In this document: piece after piece, positions 54,841 through 64,000 of the stretch
How the letters are laid out: each line of letters opens with the position of its first letter
Numbering within the stretch: position 1 is the first letter of the stretch
From: Guptibacillus hwajinpoensis
GTDB lineage: Bacteria > Bacillota > Bacilli > Bacillales > Guptibacillaceae
Assembly (NCBI RefSeq): GCF_020171785.1
Contig: NZ_JAIVAE010000003.1
Location: 434,001 to 498,000, forward strand
Reading direction: 5' to 3'
DNA length: 64,000 nt
Notes under the pieces: generated by a model
What the model was told of the DNA's origin: nothing
Databases searched by the model: none
Seen by the model: the letters and a program-made list of their open reading frames with translations, nothing else
Program-made: the position numbers and the translations under genes

Positions 54841-55521
54841 ATGATGAGAAAGATACAGCAGACGACGATTAATTCGGTTGTAAAATATGGACAAACGAAG
54901 CTTCCAAAATCAGCGAATACAGAATGTCCTGAATGTGGAAATGATGCCGCATTTCAATTAAAATTTGATTATCAAATTAACCAGGCCGTGTTCTCAACGC
55001 TTTCTCGCTGTTCCGTTTGTAAAGAAGCGGTGCTCTTCATTCTAATTAAAACTTCACACGGTGATCGAGGTGAGGAAGTCGAACTTTTTGTTCATCAAAC
55101 GTCCTTTACACGTGAACCACTCGGTAGACTAACGAGTTCTGCTCGACTGCCTGATGACCTTGAACGTGTTTACCGCTCTGCCGTAAATGTACATAACATG
55201 AAAGACTGGACGGCAACAGCTGTAATGGCTAATCGCGTCCTCGAAAGCATTACCGGCAGCTTTCTAGCCGAGAATGAATTAGGACAGCCGCTATCCAAAC
55301 AGCTCGAAACGCTGGCAAAACAAATTGATTTAGAAGAACCGATTGTAAAATTAGGTCAGCTCCTTGGAAAAGGAAGTAATCTAAACGATCTCCTTTGCCT
55401 CGAAAAAGCGACAAGCGAAGAAACCGCAAATCTTATTATTGATCTACTTGATTCATTAATAGAATACTTATATATTCTTCCTCAGCGAATTGTTCATCTT
55501 CAAAAACAAATTGAAGGATAA
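54841..55521 (+). CDS. DUF4145 domain protein with zinc ribbon
   Basis: 226 aa. N-terminal zinc ribbon: CPECG near residue 29 and CSVC near 57. The C-terminal half is DUF4145-like (PDDLERVYRSAVNVHNMKDWTATAVMANRVLESI, then GSNLNDLLCLEKATSEETANLI). Domains of this type often occur in defence or restriction proteins, but here the gene is alone and a housekeeping role is equally possible. GGGGG precedes two ATG codons (54841, 54844). Confidence 0.8.
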   Translation: MMRKIQQTTINSVVKYGQTKLPKSANTECPECGNDAAFQLKFDYQINQAVFSTLSRCSVCKEAVLFILIKTSHGDRGEEVELFVHQTSFTREPLGRLTSSARLPDDLERVYRSAVNVHNMKDWTATAVMANRVLESITGSFLAENELGQPLSKQLETLAKQIDLEEPIVKLGQLLGKGSNLNDLLCLEKATSEETANLIIDLLDSLIEYLYILPQRIVHLQKQIEG

Positions 55522-55522
55522 T

Positions 55523-55564
55523 AAAGAAAAGCAGGTAGCTCATTGGAGCTACCTGCTTTTCTTT
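55523..55564. terminator. Bidirectional terminator
   Basis: Perfect 19-bp stem AAAGAAAAGCAGGTAGCTC / GAGCTACCTGCTTTTCTTT, loop ATTG, between the convergent DUF4145 and metT-type genes. Confidence 0.92.
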
Positions 55565-55589
55565 ATCTCGTTTCATTTAACAGCTACTT

Positions 55590-56897
55590 CTAACCGTTTG
55601 CTTCCTCTTTCTTTTGAAGAGAGGGATAGTTAATGGAAATCGCAATCACTCCAGCAACCGCAATAAGAATAGGATAAATCGAATATGGTAAGAGGGCAAG
55701 TGGCGAGATCGATGCAAGTCCTGCAACCGCTAGAACCTGAGCACCATATGGGAGCATCCCTTGAATACTACCTGAGAAAATGTCTAGAATACTAGCTGAT
55801 TTCCGTGGATCCACGCCATACTTTTCAGAAATGTTCTTCGCCAGCGGCCCACCCATGATGATTGAAATCGTATTATTCGCTGTCGATAAATCAAGCACAC
55901 TAGCCAAACCAGCTATACCAAATTCCGCTCCTCGACGTGAGTTTACTCTACTTAAAATCTTATCTAGCACGTACTGAATACCGCCATTATGCTTGATCAC
56001 TTCGATCATACCACCGATTACTAGGGCAATCATCGCAAGGTCTTCCATTCCTTTAATCCCTTCTGTAACGGTGGAAATAAGTCCACTCATTCCAAATGAA
56101 CCGTTAAATAGACCGACTATTCCAGCAAATAGCGTTCCGCTCACAAGGACAACAAGAACATTAACCCCAGCGATCGCTGCGATTAGAACACCTAAATATG
56201 GAAGAATCGTGATCAAGTCAAAAGCACGTTCTCCACCAACTGTTGCCTGTTCTCCGATCGTTAACACGCCATATATAACGGCAGTGACAATAGCAGCAGG
56301 CAATACGATAAAGAAGTTTACTTTAAATTTGTCTTTCATTTGCGTATTTTGTGTTCGAACTGCTGCAATGGTTGTATCTGAAATCATGGAAAGATTATCA
56401 CCGAACATCGCTCCACCAATAACTGCAGACAAGGCAAGTGCTGGCGCAACTCCCGTTTGTTCTGCGATTCCAATTCCAATCGGTGCAAGAGCTACGATGG
56501 TTCCCATTGACGTTCCCATTGAAATGGAAATAAAACATGCGATCAAAAATAAGCCAACGATTAACAAATTCGCTGGAAGAATGGATATTCCAAGATTCAC
56601 AATCGAATCTACCGCGCCAATTTTTTCAGCAGTTCCAGCAAAAGCTCCTGCCAATAAGAAGACAAGAATCATTAATATAATATTGGTGTTTCCTGCTCCT
56701 CGGCAGAACACTTCCACTTTCTTCATAAAGTTTTCTTTTCGATTCATTGAAAGAGCTACACCCGCAGCAATTAATGAAGCAAGTATAACCGGCATGCTAT
56801 AAAAATCCTTTGTCACAATCGCCGTGCCAATAAAGAGCACAATAAAAATGCCAAGAGGAAGTAACGCCAGGCCATTTCCTTTAATTTCTTTTTCCAT
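55590..56897 (-). CDS. metT: NhaC-family transporter, probable methionine importer MetT
   Basis: 435 aa, about eleven helices. MGTSMGTIVALAPIGIGIAEQTG and GGAMFGDNLSMISDTTIAAVRTQ are the NhaC antiporter core motifs. A complete SAM-I riboswitch with terminator precedes the gene, and NhaC proteins with S-box leaders have been proposed as methionine transporters (MetT) by comparative genomics. So uptake of methionine rather than Na+/H+ exchange for pH control is the better guess. AAAAGGAGAT precedes ATG 56897. Confidence 0.87.
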   Translation of the reverse strand: MEKEIKGNGLALLPLGIFIVLFIGTAIVTKDFYSMPVILASLIAAGVALSMNRKENFMKKVEVFCRGAGNTNIILMILVFLLAGAFAGTAEKIGAVDSIVNLGISILPANLLIVGLFLIACFISISMGTSMGTIVALAPIGIGIAEQTGVAPALALSAVIGGAMFGDNLSMISDTTIAAVRTQNTQMKDKFKVNFFIVLPAAIVTAVIYGVLTIGEQATVGGERAFDLITILPYLGVLIAAIAGVNVLVVLVSGTLFAGIVGLFNGSFGMSGLISTVTEGIKGMEDLAMIALVIGGMIEVIKHNGGIQYVLDKILSRVNSRRGAEFGIAGLASVLDLSTANNTISIIMGGPLAKNISEKYGVDPRKSASILDIFSGSIQGMLPYGAQVLAVAGLASISPLALLPYSIYPILIAVAGVIAISINYPSLQKKEEANG

Positions 56898-56929
56898 TCT
56901 CTCTATCTCCTTTTACTTTTCTACAGCAT

Positions 56930-56956
56930 AAAAAAACCCACTTCAAGAGAAGAGGG
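56930..56956 (-). terminator. Riboswitch expression-platform terminator before metT
   Basis: Minus-strand stem CCCTCTTC / GAAGTGGG (one mismatch), loop TCTT, then T7, 33 bp before the metT start. Confidence 0.85.
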
Positions 56957-56962
56957 CTTTTG

Positions 56963-57066
56963 CTCTTATCTCTCAAGATTTCTCTTGCTGGAAGCAGCAC
57001 CTTTCTGAATGTCAGAGGTTGCTGAAGCTTCTTCGGGCCAGATCCCTCCACTTCTCTTAATAAGAA
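56963..57066 (-). promoter_or_regulatory. SAM-I (S-box) riboswitch
   Basis: Minus-strand blocks in order: CTTATTAAGAGAAGTGGAGG, GATCTGGCCC, CAGCAACC, AAGGTGCTGCTTCC, TTGAGAGATAAG. P1 forms between the opening TCTTAT and the closing ATAAGA. This is a complete S-box aptamer; SAM binding would let the following terminator form and shut off the transporter. Confidence 0.95.
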
Positions 57067-57182
57067 ATATGCAATTATTAATGAGCATAAGCTCAAATTT
57101 TATTTGATTTGAATTCACAATCGAATGAGCTTTACTTTATCACGCATGATTCTGCTGAGTCAACTCTTTCTACCTGCATGAA

Positions 57183-57211
57183 AATAAACTCCTTGCTTAA
57201 AGGAGTTTATT
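57183..57211. terminator. Terminator of the alpha/beta hydrolase gene
   Basis: Perfect 12-bp stem AATAAACTCCTT / AAGGAGTTTATT with loop GCTTA, 26 bp past the hydrolase stop. Confidence 0.8.
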
Positions 57212-57236
57212 CTCTACCATTGACACTTGCTTTTAT

Positions 57237-58076
57237 TTAACGAGTTAAAAACTGTTCTATGTCTTTCATAATCGATGCTGGTCGCTCCTCAGGAAGAAGA
57301 TGACCCGTTTTTTTATAGACAATCAGCTCAGCATTTGGTAAGTCGCTGCTTAAACGTTTCCCAATTTTCAATGGCACAACCCTGTCATTTTCTCCCCATA
57401 TTAAAAGGCTGGGTGTATGAATTTGTTTTAGCTCCGCTTCGGACAGGTCACCTTCTCGATCACGGATCATACGAACCAGCGATCTAAAAATCCCTTCGTT
57501 AAAGAAGGGTTGAATATAGCCATCCATCATCTCTTCATCGATAAGCGCTGGGTCATAAACACAATTGAGCAAATTCCCCCTAACTCCTTTTCGGTAAAGC
57601 CAACGTTTTAAGTAGACAGAAAAGAAAGGTAAGTAGGATGTATAGACGAGACTCTGTTTGGCTTTCTCGAGATATCCTGAGCTACATAGCAAGATATTTT
57701 TACTCACAAAATCTTCTTTTAACACTGATACTCTCATAGCTACCTGTCCGCCCATGGAATGCCCGATTATGACCGTGTTTTCAATCGAAAGTCTTTCCAA
57801 TAGCTCAACAACCACCTCTGCATAATTTTGGTAAGAGTGAACAAAGCGATGAGACTTCTCGCTTTTCCCAAACGGCGGGAGGTCGATTGCAACAACGGTG
57901 TAGACCTTTGTTAATAATGGAATTAGTCTTCTAAAACTAAAGCTTGAAGACAAAAAGCCGTGAAGCAGGGTTATAACTGGGCGATCAACAGCTTCTTCAT
58001 TTCTGTAATACTCATAATGAATGTCAATCCCTTTAATTTTCTCCGTATTTTCTTTTAAATTTTGAGCTAATAACAT
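57237..58076 (-). CDS. Alpha/beta-fold hydrolase
   Basis: 279 aa. Oxyanion loop LLHGFLSSSFSF, nucleophile elbow GHSMGG (Ser about 107), Asp in WGENDRVVPL and His in KTGHLLPEE form the triad; a cap region lies between. Related proteins include esterases, haloperoxidase-like enzymes and C-C hydrolases, so the substrate is open. No signal peptide. Single gene with own terminator; the 148 bp upstream hold no gene. Confidence 0.88.
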   Translation of the reverse strand: MLLAQNLKENTEKIKGIDIHYEYYRNEEAVDRPVITLLHGFLSSSFSFRRLIPLLTKVYTVVAIDLPPFGKSEKSHRFVHSYQNYAEVVVELLERLSIENTVIIGHSMGGQVAMRVSVLKEDFVSKNILLCSSGYLEKAKQSLVYTSYLPFFSVYLKRWLYRKGVRGNLLNCVYDPALIDEEMMDGYIQPFFNEGIFRSLVRMIRDREGDLSEAELKQIHTPSLLIWGENDRVVPLKIGKRLSSDLPNAELIVYKKTGHLLPEERPASIMKDIEQFLTR

Positions 58077-58225
58077 CTGTCATCTCACTCCGGATTTTGA
58101 TTTTGCTTGTTCTGATGATAGTGGTTTTCCAGTCAAAATGTCTTGGCAAAGTTTGCGTTATACGTATTTTACCCCAATCAAGAAATGAAAAACTTTTTAC
58201 CCCCCGGAGTGTACATCCATTTTTT

Positions 58226-58555
58226 TCATTCTAATTCAACGTGAATAAGGTTCAACAATTTAACGTTTCTCTTTTGATTCTTATGGTCAATGATGCGTAG
58301 CTCCTTCGTCAATGGCTCGATATAATGGACGTAGCCCGTGAAGACGTGTGTTTCACCGTTTTTAAAATAGTGAAGGCGCAGCGGCCAATGGAATTCCATA
58401 GCCTCGCAGATCACTTCATTCATTTCCTCTATTTTTTGCTCATCCAGTACCGGCATCTGATTTCTTTTCTCTTCTTCTTTCCAATCACGTAGCTCTTTCA
58501 CATGCTCAGGTAACATCATTGACGTCCACTTTATATTTCCGCGATCACGAATCAT
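58226..58555 (-). CDS. YolD-like protein
   Basis: 109 aa from ATG 58555, set by AAAGGGGGG. RDRGNIKWTSMMLPEHV is the YolD-family opening and FTGYVHYIEP the conserved centre. YolD proteins accompany UvrX-type polymerases and are SOS-controlled; an accessory UmuD-like role has been suggested for the family but is not shown. It begins 14 nt after the uvrX stop and shares its LexA-controlled promoter. Confidence 0.9.
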   Translation of the reverse strand: MIRDRGNIKWTSMMLPEHVKELRDWKEEEKRNQMPVLDEQKIEEMNEVICEAMEFHWPLRLHYFKNGETHVFTGYVHYIEPLTKELRIIDHKNQKRNVKLLNLIHVELE

Positions 58556-58568
58556 CTCTATCCCCCCT

Positions 58569-59825
58569 TTACGCTTTATGCCCACCGACAAGCTTACTTC
58601 TGTGTAAAGCTGTACCAGCTTTTGTGTACGAAACAGCGCGTAGCAGAGCATCCGATCCGTATTTCTCTCTAATGGAATCCATCACATAGCCAAGGTCTCG
58701 CTGCTTCGGCCGAGCAGTATTAAATAAATCCAACTGCACTTCCTCATCATTACAAATATTCGAAAGAGTGATGGAAATTTTCCGTACCGTTTTTCTTTCA
58801 TAAAATTCATCAAATAGCTGAAGACAAACGCGATATACTTCAAGCGTAATCGCCGTCGGACTGTTGATGCTCCTTGAGCGGTGAAAACCACCGCCGCCTT
58901 CTTCTTTGCTATAACTAATTCCTAGACTAATCGTACGACCTGCTTTCCCGGCTCTTCTAGCACGTCTCGCCACTTCTTCACTCATTTCAAGAATAACGTG
59001 TTGAATTTCTTTTTGATCATGATAATCCCTTAATAAGATCTGACTTTTCCCAAAACTAATCTGTCCCTGCATAATGGGAGCACCCATTTCAGAAAGGTCG
59101 ACTCCCCACGCATGATGATAAAGTTGATTCCCCATGACACCAAATTTCTCTTCTAATAAGTGAAGCGGATAGTGAGCCAGCTGCTTTACATTTCGAATCC
59201 CCATTCGATTTAACGTACGTTCCACTCGTGCGCCAATTCCCCACATTTGACTAAGTGGGGAAAGCGGCCACAGTTTTCTAGGAATGTCTTCATAGCTCCA
59301 CTCAGCTACCCCTTTTTCTTTCGCCTCAAGATCCAGGCAAAGCTTAGCCATCAGAAGATTTGGTCCAATTCCAATCGCGCTTGGCAAGCCGAATGTCTCA
59401 CTTATTTCATTTTTAATCTTATGAGCCACTTCAAATTTATCTCCCCATAGTCGTTCTGTCCCATCAACCTGCAAAAATGATTCATCAACGCTATACGTAT
59501 GGATACATTCTGATGGTACATAACGATGAAAAAGCCTCGTTATTTCCATTGATTGTTTTAAATAAGAGGACATTTTCGCATTAACAATATGGATTCTTTT
59601 GTCATTTGGAATTTCAAACAACCTGCTCCCTGTACGAATCCCAAATTCTTTTTTTAGGGCTGGGGAAGCTGCTAGCACAACACTCCCCTGCCGTTCCACG
59701 TCTCCTACTACCGCAAGATAACACGTCAGCGGATCAAGCCCCATCTCTACCGCTGAGCAGCTAGCATAGAAGCTTTTCATATCAATACATAGAATTGTTT
59801 TCTTTGGAAATTGTGAATAATCCAC
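58569..59825 (-). CDS. uvrX: Y-family DNA polymerase UvrX (UmuC-like)
   Basis: About 418 aa translesion polymerase. GTG 59825 (MDYSQFPKKTILCIDMKSFYASC) follows AAAGGAGGAGG; the longer frame to 59858 overlaps the LexA box. Catalytic Asp in CIDMKSFYASC, YSVDESFLQVDGT with the Asp-Glu pair, then the helix-hairpin-helix region and a little-finger domain. TCYLAVVGDVERQGSVVLAASP matches UvrX of B. subtilis. It probably bypasses DNA damage during SOS. Co-transcribed with yolD. Confidence 0.94.
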   Translation of the reverse strand: MDYSQFPKKTILCIDMKSFYASCSAVEMGLDPLTCYLAVVGDVERQGSVVLAASPALKKEFGIRTGSRLFEIPNDKRIHIVNAKMSSYLKQSMEITRLFHRYVPSECIHTYSVDESFLQVDGTERLWGDKFEVAHKIKNEISETFGLPSAIGIGPNLLMAKLCLDLEAKEKGVAEWSYEDIPRKLWPLSPLSQMWGIGARVERTLNRMGIRNVKQLAHYPLHLLEEKFGVMGNQLYHHAWGVDLSEMGAPIMQGQISFGKSQILLRDYHDQKEIQHVILEMSEEVARRARRAGKAGRTISLGISYSKEEGGGGFHRSRSINSPTAITLEVYRVCLQLFDEFYERKTVRKISITLSNICNDEEVQLDLFNTARPKQRDLGYVMDSIREKYGSDALLRAVSYTKAGTALHRSKLVGGHKA

Positions 59826-59851
59826 TTGTATCCTCCTCCTTTTCATCAAAC

Positions 59852-59865
59852 AGAACATTTGTTCT
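59852..59865. promoter_or_regulatory. LexA (SOS) box 1
   Basis: AGAACATTTGTTCT is a perfect inverted repeat fitting the Bacillus consensus CGAACnnnnGTTCG at the inner eight defined bases. It lies 27 bp before uvrX. Confidence 0.85.
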
Positions 59866-59889
59866 CTTTATCTATACCCGTATTTTACT

Positions 59890-59903
59890 CGAATATACGT
59901 TCT
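59890..59903. promoter_or_regulatory. LexA (SOS) box 2
   Basis: CGAATATACGTTCT matches CGAACnnnnGTTCG at eight of ten positions, 38 bp upstream of box 1. Two boxes suggest tight repression. Confidence 0.65.
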
Positions 59904-60115
59904 CTTTACAATAAGTACTTTCTTCCAATCAAAAAAGTTACGACTTTAACTATTGATGTTGTGATAAAAAAAGATCCAGCCTAATGAACTATACGGTCAT
60001 GATCTTCCAGGTAATTAGTCCTGTTAATACATACAAAAGGATAGGTCATTACTATCAATAATTATTAAAATAGTTTGAATATTAAAACTTTCGTGATAAA
60101 GTAAGCACATCTTAA

Positions 60116-61786
<1,671 letters not shown>

Positions 61787-61797
61787 TAAGGTAGTTA

Positions 61798-61825
61798 AGA
61801 CAGGTAGCCCGCTGGCTACCTGTCT
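61798..61825 (+). terminator. Terminator of npr
   Basis: Perfect 12-bp stem AGACAGGTAGCC / GGCTACCTGTCT, loop CGCT, then TTTTC. Confidence 0.88.
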
Positions 61826-61898
61826 TTTCGTTTGTTGAAGGTTTTATAAGTCTTCAAACGGGAAAGAAATGGCTAGAACAAAAAAGGAGGAAGGAATC

Positions 61899-62702
61899 AT
61901 GGCGATTTTTAAAGAAGACGCACTAAAGCAAGAGCACGTGTTGATCACTGGAGCGACTGGTGGTATTGGATTTGAAACGGCAAAAGCCGCTGTTCAAGCC
62001 GGGGCTACCATTACGATTACAGGAAGAAATAAAGAGAAATTAGAGACGTTAAAGAACGAGTGCGAAAAGCTAGTTGCAGATGCTAAAATTACCGTGCTTC
62101 CAGCAGACTTAAACAGTGAGCAAGATCGTGCTACCTTAATCGAAAATGCGATAAAAGAAAGAGGAACGATTACAGGGTTAGTTAATTCAGCGGGAATTGG
62201 TGGCGGCGATACGCTCGATCAGTTACAAGAAGAAGACCTTCGTAAGGTGATGGAACTAAATTATTTCTCAACGGTTTTACTCACACAGCTCGTTTACAGT
62301 AAAATGCGTGATGATAAGAAAAAAGGTTCCATTGTGAACCTCTCTTCTCTATCGGGGCTTCGAGGAACTTTTGGAAATACCGCCTATAGCGCTTCAAAGT
62401 TTGCCATTACTGGATTTACACAGTCATTTGCACATGAAGCGATTCGTGATGGAATTAGAGTGAACGCCGTCTGTCCAGGCTTCGTTGACACAGAAATGGG
62501 AAGAAATAGCATTGAGTCAAAAGGAAAAAGAGAAAACAAAAGCTTTGAAGAAGAATTAAAAGCAGTAGAAGAAGGAATGCCTTCAGGTAGAATCACACAA
62601 CCCGAAGAAGTAGCGAACAGTATCATTTACCTCCTATCAAACGCATCTGAGAACATTATTGGAGAATCTTTAAAGATTTCAGGCGGAAGTGTAATGCGTT
62701 AA
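61899..62702 (+). CDS. Short-chain dehydrogenase/reductase
   Basis: 267 aa from ATG 61899, set by AAAAGGAGGAAGG. NAD(P) fold TGATGGIGFETA, NSAGIGGGD, catalytic Ser in NLSSLSGLRGT and YSASKFA (Tyr/Lys), C-terminal GESLKISGGSVMR. The classical SDR fold resembles 3-oxoacyl-ACP reductase-like enzymes of unassigned substrate. Alone between two terminators. Confidence 0.88.
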   Translation: MAIFKEDALKQEHVLITGATGGIGFETAKAAVQAGATITITGRNKEKLETLKNECEKLVADAKITVLPADLNSEQDRATLIENAIKERGTITGLVNSAGIGGGDTLDQLQEEDLRKVMELNYFSTVLLTQLVYSKMRDDKKKGSIVNLSSLSGLRGTFGNTAYSASKFAITGFTQSFAHEAIRDGIRVNAVCPGFVDTEMGRNSIESKGKRENKSFEEELKAVEEGMPSGRITQPEEVANSIIYLLSNASENIIGESLKISGGSVMR

Positions 62703-62722
62703 GCTTCCTTCATTCATTGCAA

Positions 62723-62772
62723 AAAAACTCATGGCCATTCGATCCATTAAGATCAAGCAGCCATGAGTTTTT
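62723..62772. terminator. Bidirectional terminator
   Basis: Perfect 13-bp stem AAAAACTCATGGC / GCCATGAGTTTTT around a 24-nt loop; between the convergent SDR and GNAT genes. Confidence 0.8.
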
Positions 62773-62787
62773 CTATTAGCGATAAAT

Positions 62788-63348
62788 TCAAATGATACTT
62801 GAGTAGATACATGTATCCGTTATTTTCGTCCCATCAATGGCCAAGTCGTCATTTTTGAGCGTTCCTTCAAGAAGATAACCCAAGCGTTCAGGAATCGCTC
62901 GACTCCGCGCATTCTCTCGATCACACTGAATTTCAACTCTTCTACAATCCAGTCTTTGATGAGCATATTGAGTCAGCTTTTGAACAGCCTCCGTCATATA
63001 ACCATGTCCACTATGCCCTGTCGCCATCCAATACCCAATTTCAAGCTTCGGAACATCCCAATGAATGTTATGAAAACCTGTTGATCCTACAAACTCATTT
63101 GTTTCTTTCAAAAAAACAAGAAACCGCAAACTTTCACGCTTTAGGAACTTGATGTGCGCTTCTCTTATATTAATTTCCGTTTCCTCGGGAGTAGGTGTTA
63201 CCCGCGCAAAGCCTAGCCACGGCCTTAGTTCCTCAATAGACGTTTGAATCGCTTCATTCACTATTTTCCCATCACCAGGCTGAGGCATTCTTAGCAGCAA
63301 TCGTTCTGTTTCAAGGGACGTTTCAATTTCCATTAATATCGGATTCAC
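62788..63348 (-). CDS. RimJ/RimL-type GNAT acetyltransferase
   Basis: About 186 aa. GTG 63348 (MNPILMEIETSLETERLLL) is 6 nt after GGAGAG; the in-frame ATG at 63354 directly abuts that site. The opening is like MQPILLDF of the paralog at 19745. MPQPGDGKIVNEAI, VGSTGFHNIHWDVPKLEIGYWMATGHSGHGYMTEAVQ gives the acetyl-CoA loop. Substrate unknown; the two paralogs probably differ in target. Confidence 0.85.
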   Translation of the reverse strand: MNPILMEIETSLETERLLLRMPQPGDGKIVNEAIQTSIEELRPWLGFARVTPTPEETEINIREAHIKFLKRESLRFLVFLKETNEFVGSTGFHNIHWDVPKLEIGYWMATGHSGHGYMTEAVQKLTQYAHQRLDCRRVEIQCDRENARSRAIPERLGYLLEGTLKNDDLAIDGTKITDTCIYSSII

Positions 63349-63400
63349 GATCATCTCTCCAATGTGTTGAATAATTAAGGACCAAATCTAACTAGAAGAT

Positions 63401-63429
63401 AAACCGCTAATCAGGTGGATTAGCGGTTT
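63401..63429. terminator. Terminator of the DUF805 gene
   Basis: Perfect 12-bp stem AAACCGCTAATC / GATTAGCGGTTT, loop AGGTG. Confidence 0.8.
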
Positions 63430-63458
63430 ACATGAAAACACCTTCACATTCCGACAAA

Positions 63459-63806
63459 TTAAACGGCTTTAGGATTGGGGCCGAAGCGATTTTCTTCTCG
63501 CTCACTTTCAAGACAGGTGAAAACAAGAATAACTATACTACCAATAAAAGGAATGAGTCCAATCAATACCCACCAGCCGCTTCGGCCTGTATCATGCAAT
63601 CTGCGAACCGTTACAGCAAGGCCCGGTAAAAGGATGAATAAAGAATAAATCCCTGTTAGAAATGGAGTAATATCAGCAAGCGATTCGATTAGAGTTAGGA
63701 CAACTGAGAAAATGATGTTAAAAAGAGTAAACATCCAATATTCTTTACGCCTTGCTCTCCCTTGAAAGTTCACATAGTTCTTCAACACTTTCAAATACCA
63801 ATTCAT
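63459..63806 (-). CDS. DUF805 membrane protein
   Basis: 115 aa, three or four membrane helices. NYVNFQGRARRKEYWMFTLFN at the N-terminus and VTVRRLHDTGRSGWWVLIGLIPFIGSIVILVF in the centre are the DUF805 hallmarks. Small inner-membrane proteins of unknown function (E. coli YhaH/YhaI-like). AAGGAGAAGTTGT precedes ATG. Confidence 0.9.
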   Translation of the reverse strand: MNWYLKVLKNYVNFQGRARRKEYWMFTLFNIIFSVVLTLIESLADITPFLTGIYSLFILLPGLAVTVRRLHDTGRSGWWVLIGLIPFIGSIVILVFTCLESEREENRFGPNPKAV

Positions 63807-63914
63807 ACAACTTCTCCTTTAGCGATTAGATTAAGTTTAGTAGAATAATATCGTGATTCACATGATAGTATAGCACAAAACATGACAATAATAGGCAAAA
63901 ACCTCAGTAATTGG

Positions 63915-64000
63915 TTAGATAAACTCTCTCCTTAAGAGACTCATTCTAAGTCGATCAACGTAATGCCCTTCTCGGTAGCGATCTTCTCGCAATATACCTT
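63915..64000 (-). CDS. GNAT acetyltransferase, 3' end only
   Basis: The last 27 codons before TAA (63915-63917) read GILREDRYREGHYVDRLRMS then LLRREFI on the minus strand. This is a frequent C-terminus of GNAT enzymes of the RimJ-like type. The rest lies past the right edge. Confidence 0.6.
   Translation of the reverse strand, partial: GILREDRYREGHYVDRLRMSLLRREFI

Noticed and set aside
55993-56802. 269-codon open frame antisense to the metT-type gene
   Set aside because: Low-complexity Pro/Ile/Thr-rich translation, no ribosome site, and the opposite strand has an unambiguous NhaC protein.

Overview
The window looks like chromosome of a low-GC Gram-positive bacterium of the Bacillaceae. The genes point there: bacillopeptidase F, bacillolysin, AbrB, FabL, CwlK, Mn-dependent PpaC, a UvrX/YolD pair behind LexA boxes, two SAM-I (S-box) riboswitches, and strong Shine-Dalgarno sequences with frequent GTG/TTG starts. 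I cannot fix genus or species. I see no rRNA, tRNA, CRISPR array, prophage or intact insertion sequence. Most genes lie on the minus strand in short operons closed by clear hairpin terminators.

Layout. 1-3 kb: a thiolase cut by the left edge, divergent from HMG-CoA lyase with two near-identical cre-like sites; then PadR, a YqkB-like protein and a 53-residue membrane protein. 3-7.4 kb: bacillopeptidase F broken by one in-frame TAA between its catalytic His and Ser. 8-15.8 kb: an eight-gene minus-strand operon: YnjB-like binding protein, two permeases, ATPase, TVP38/DedA-like membrane protein, CDP-alcohol phosphatidyltransferase and two flavoproteins. This is the best candidate for an undescribed system. 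16-18.4 kb: a cell-wall protein made of two copies of a His-rich helical domain, and a YuiH-type molybdoenzyme under a SAM-I riboswitch. 18.5-22.3 kb: three GNAT acetyltransferases, a possible structured RNA, a LysE exporter and 3-hydroxybutyrate dehydrogenase. 22.5-26.1 kb: a four-gene haem-copper oxidase that looks like quinol oxidase but keeps a complete CuA site.

26-48.7 kb: a FUSC membrane protein, a BCCT osmolyte transporter, an ECF sigma/anti-sigma pair, an HPr-like protein without its active-site His, FabL, a CdsA-like enzyme probably starting at CTG, a YiiX-like protein, PpaC, YhfK, an MFS/TrmB divergent pair, AbrB, a MarR/MMPL operon with two operator palindromes, an APH(6)-type kinase, an IT-superfamily permease, Nudix and CwlK, a nucleotidyltransferase gene broken by a second in-frame TAA, and a HAD phosphatase. 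48.7-50.1 kb is decayed DNA holding fused remnants of an MFS transporter and an AraC regulator.

50.1-64 kb: a FlaR-type P-loop protein, GNAT/MFS, a DASS symporter, a DUF4145 protein, a MetT-type NhaC transporter under the second SAM-I riboswitch, an alpha/beta hydrolase, the SOS pair uvrX-yolD, bacillolysin, an SDR, another GNAT, a DUF805 protein and the 3' end of a further GNAT. The recurring themes are sulfur/methionine control by S-box RNAs, secreted proteases, lipid or membrane chemistry, and recent gene loss by point nonsense and small indels.
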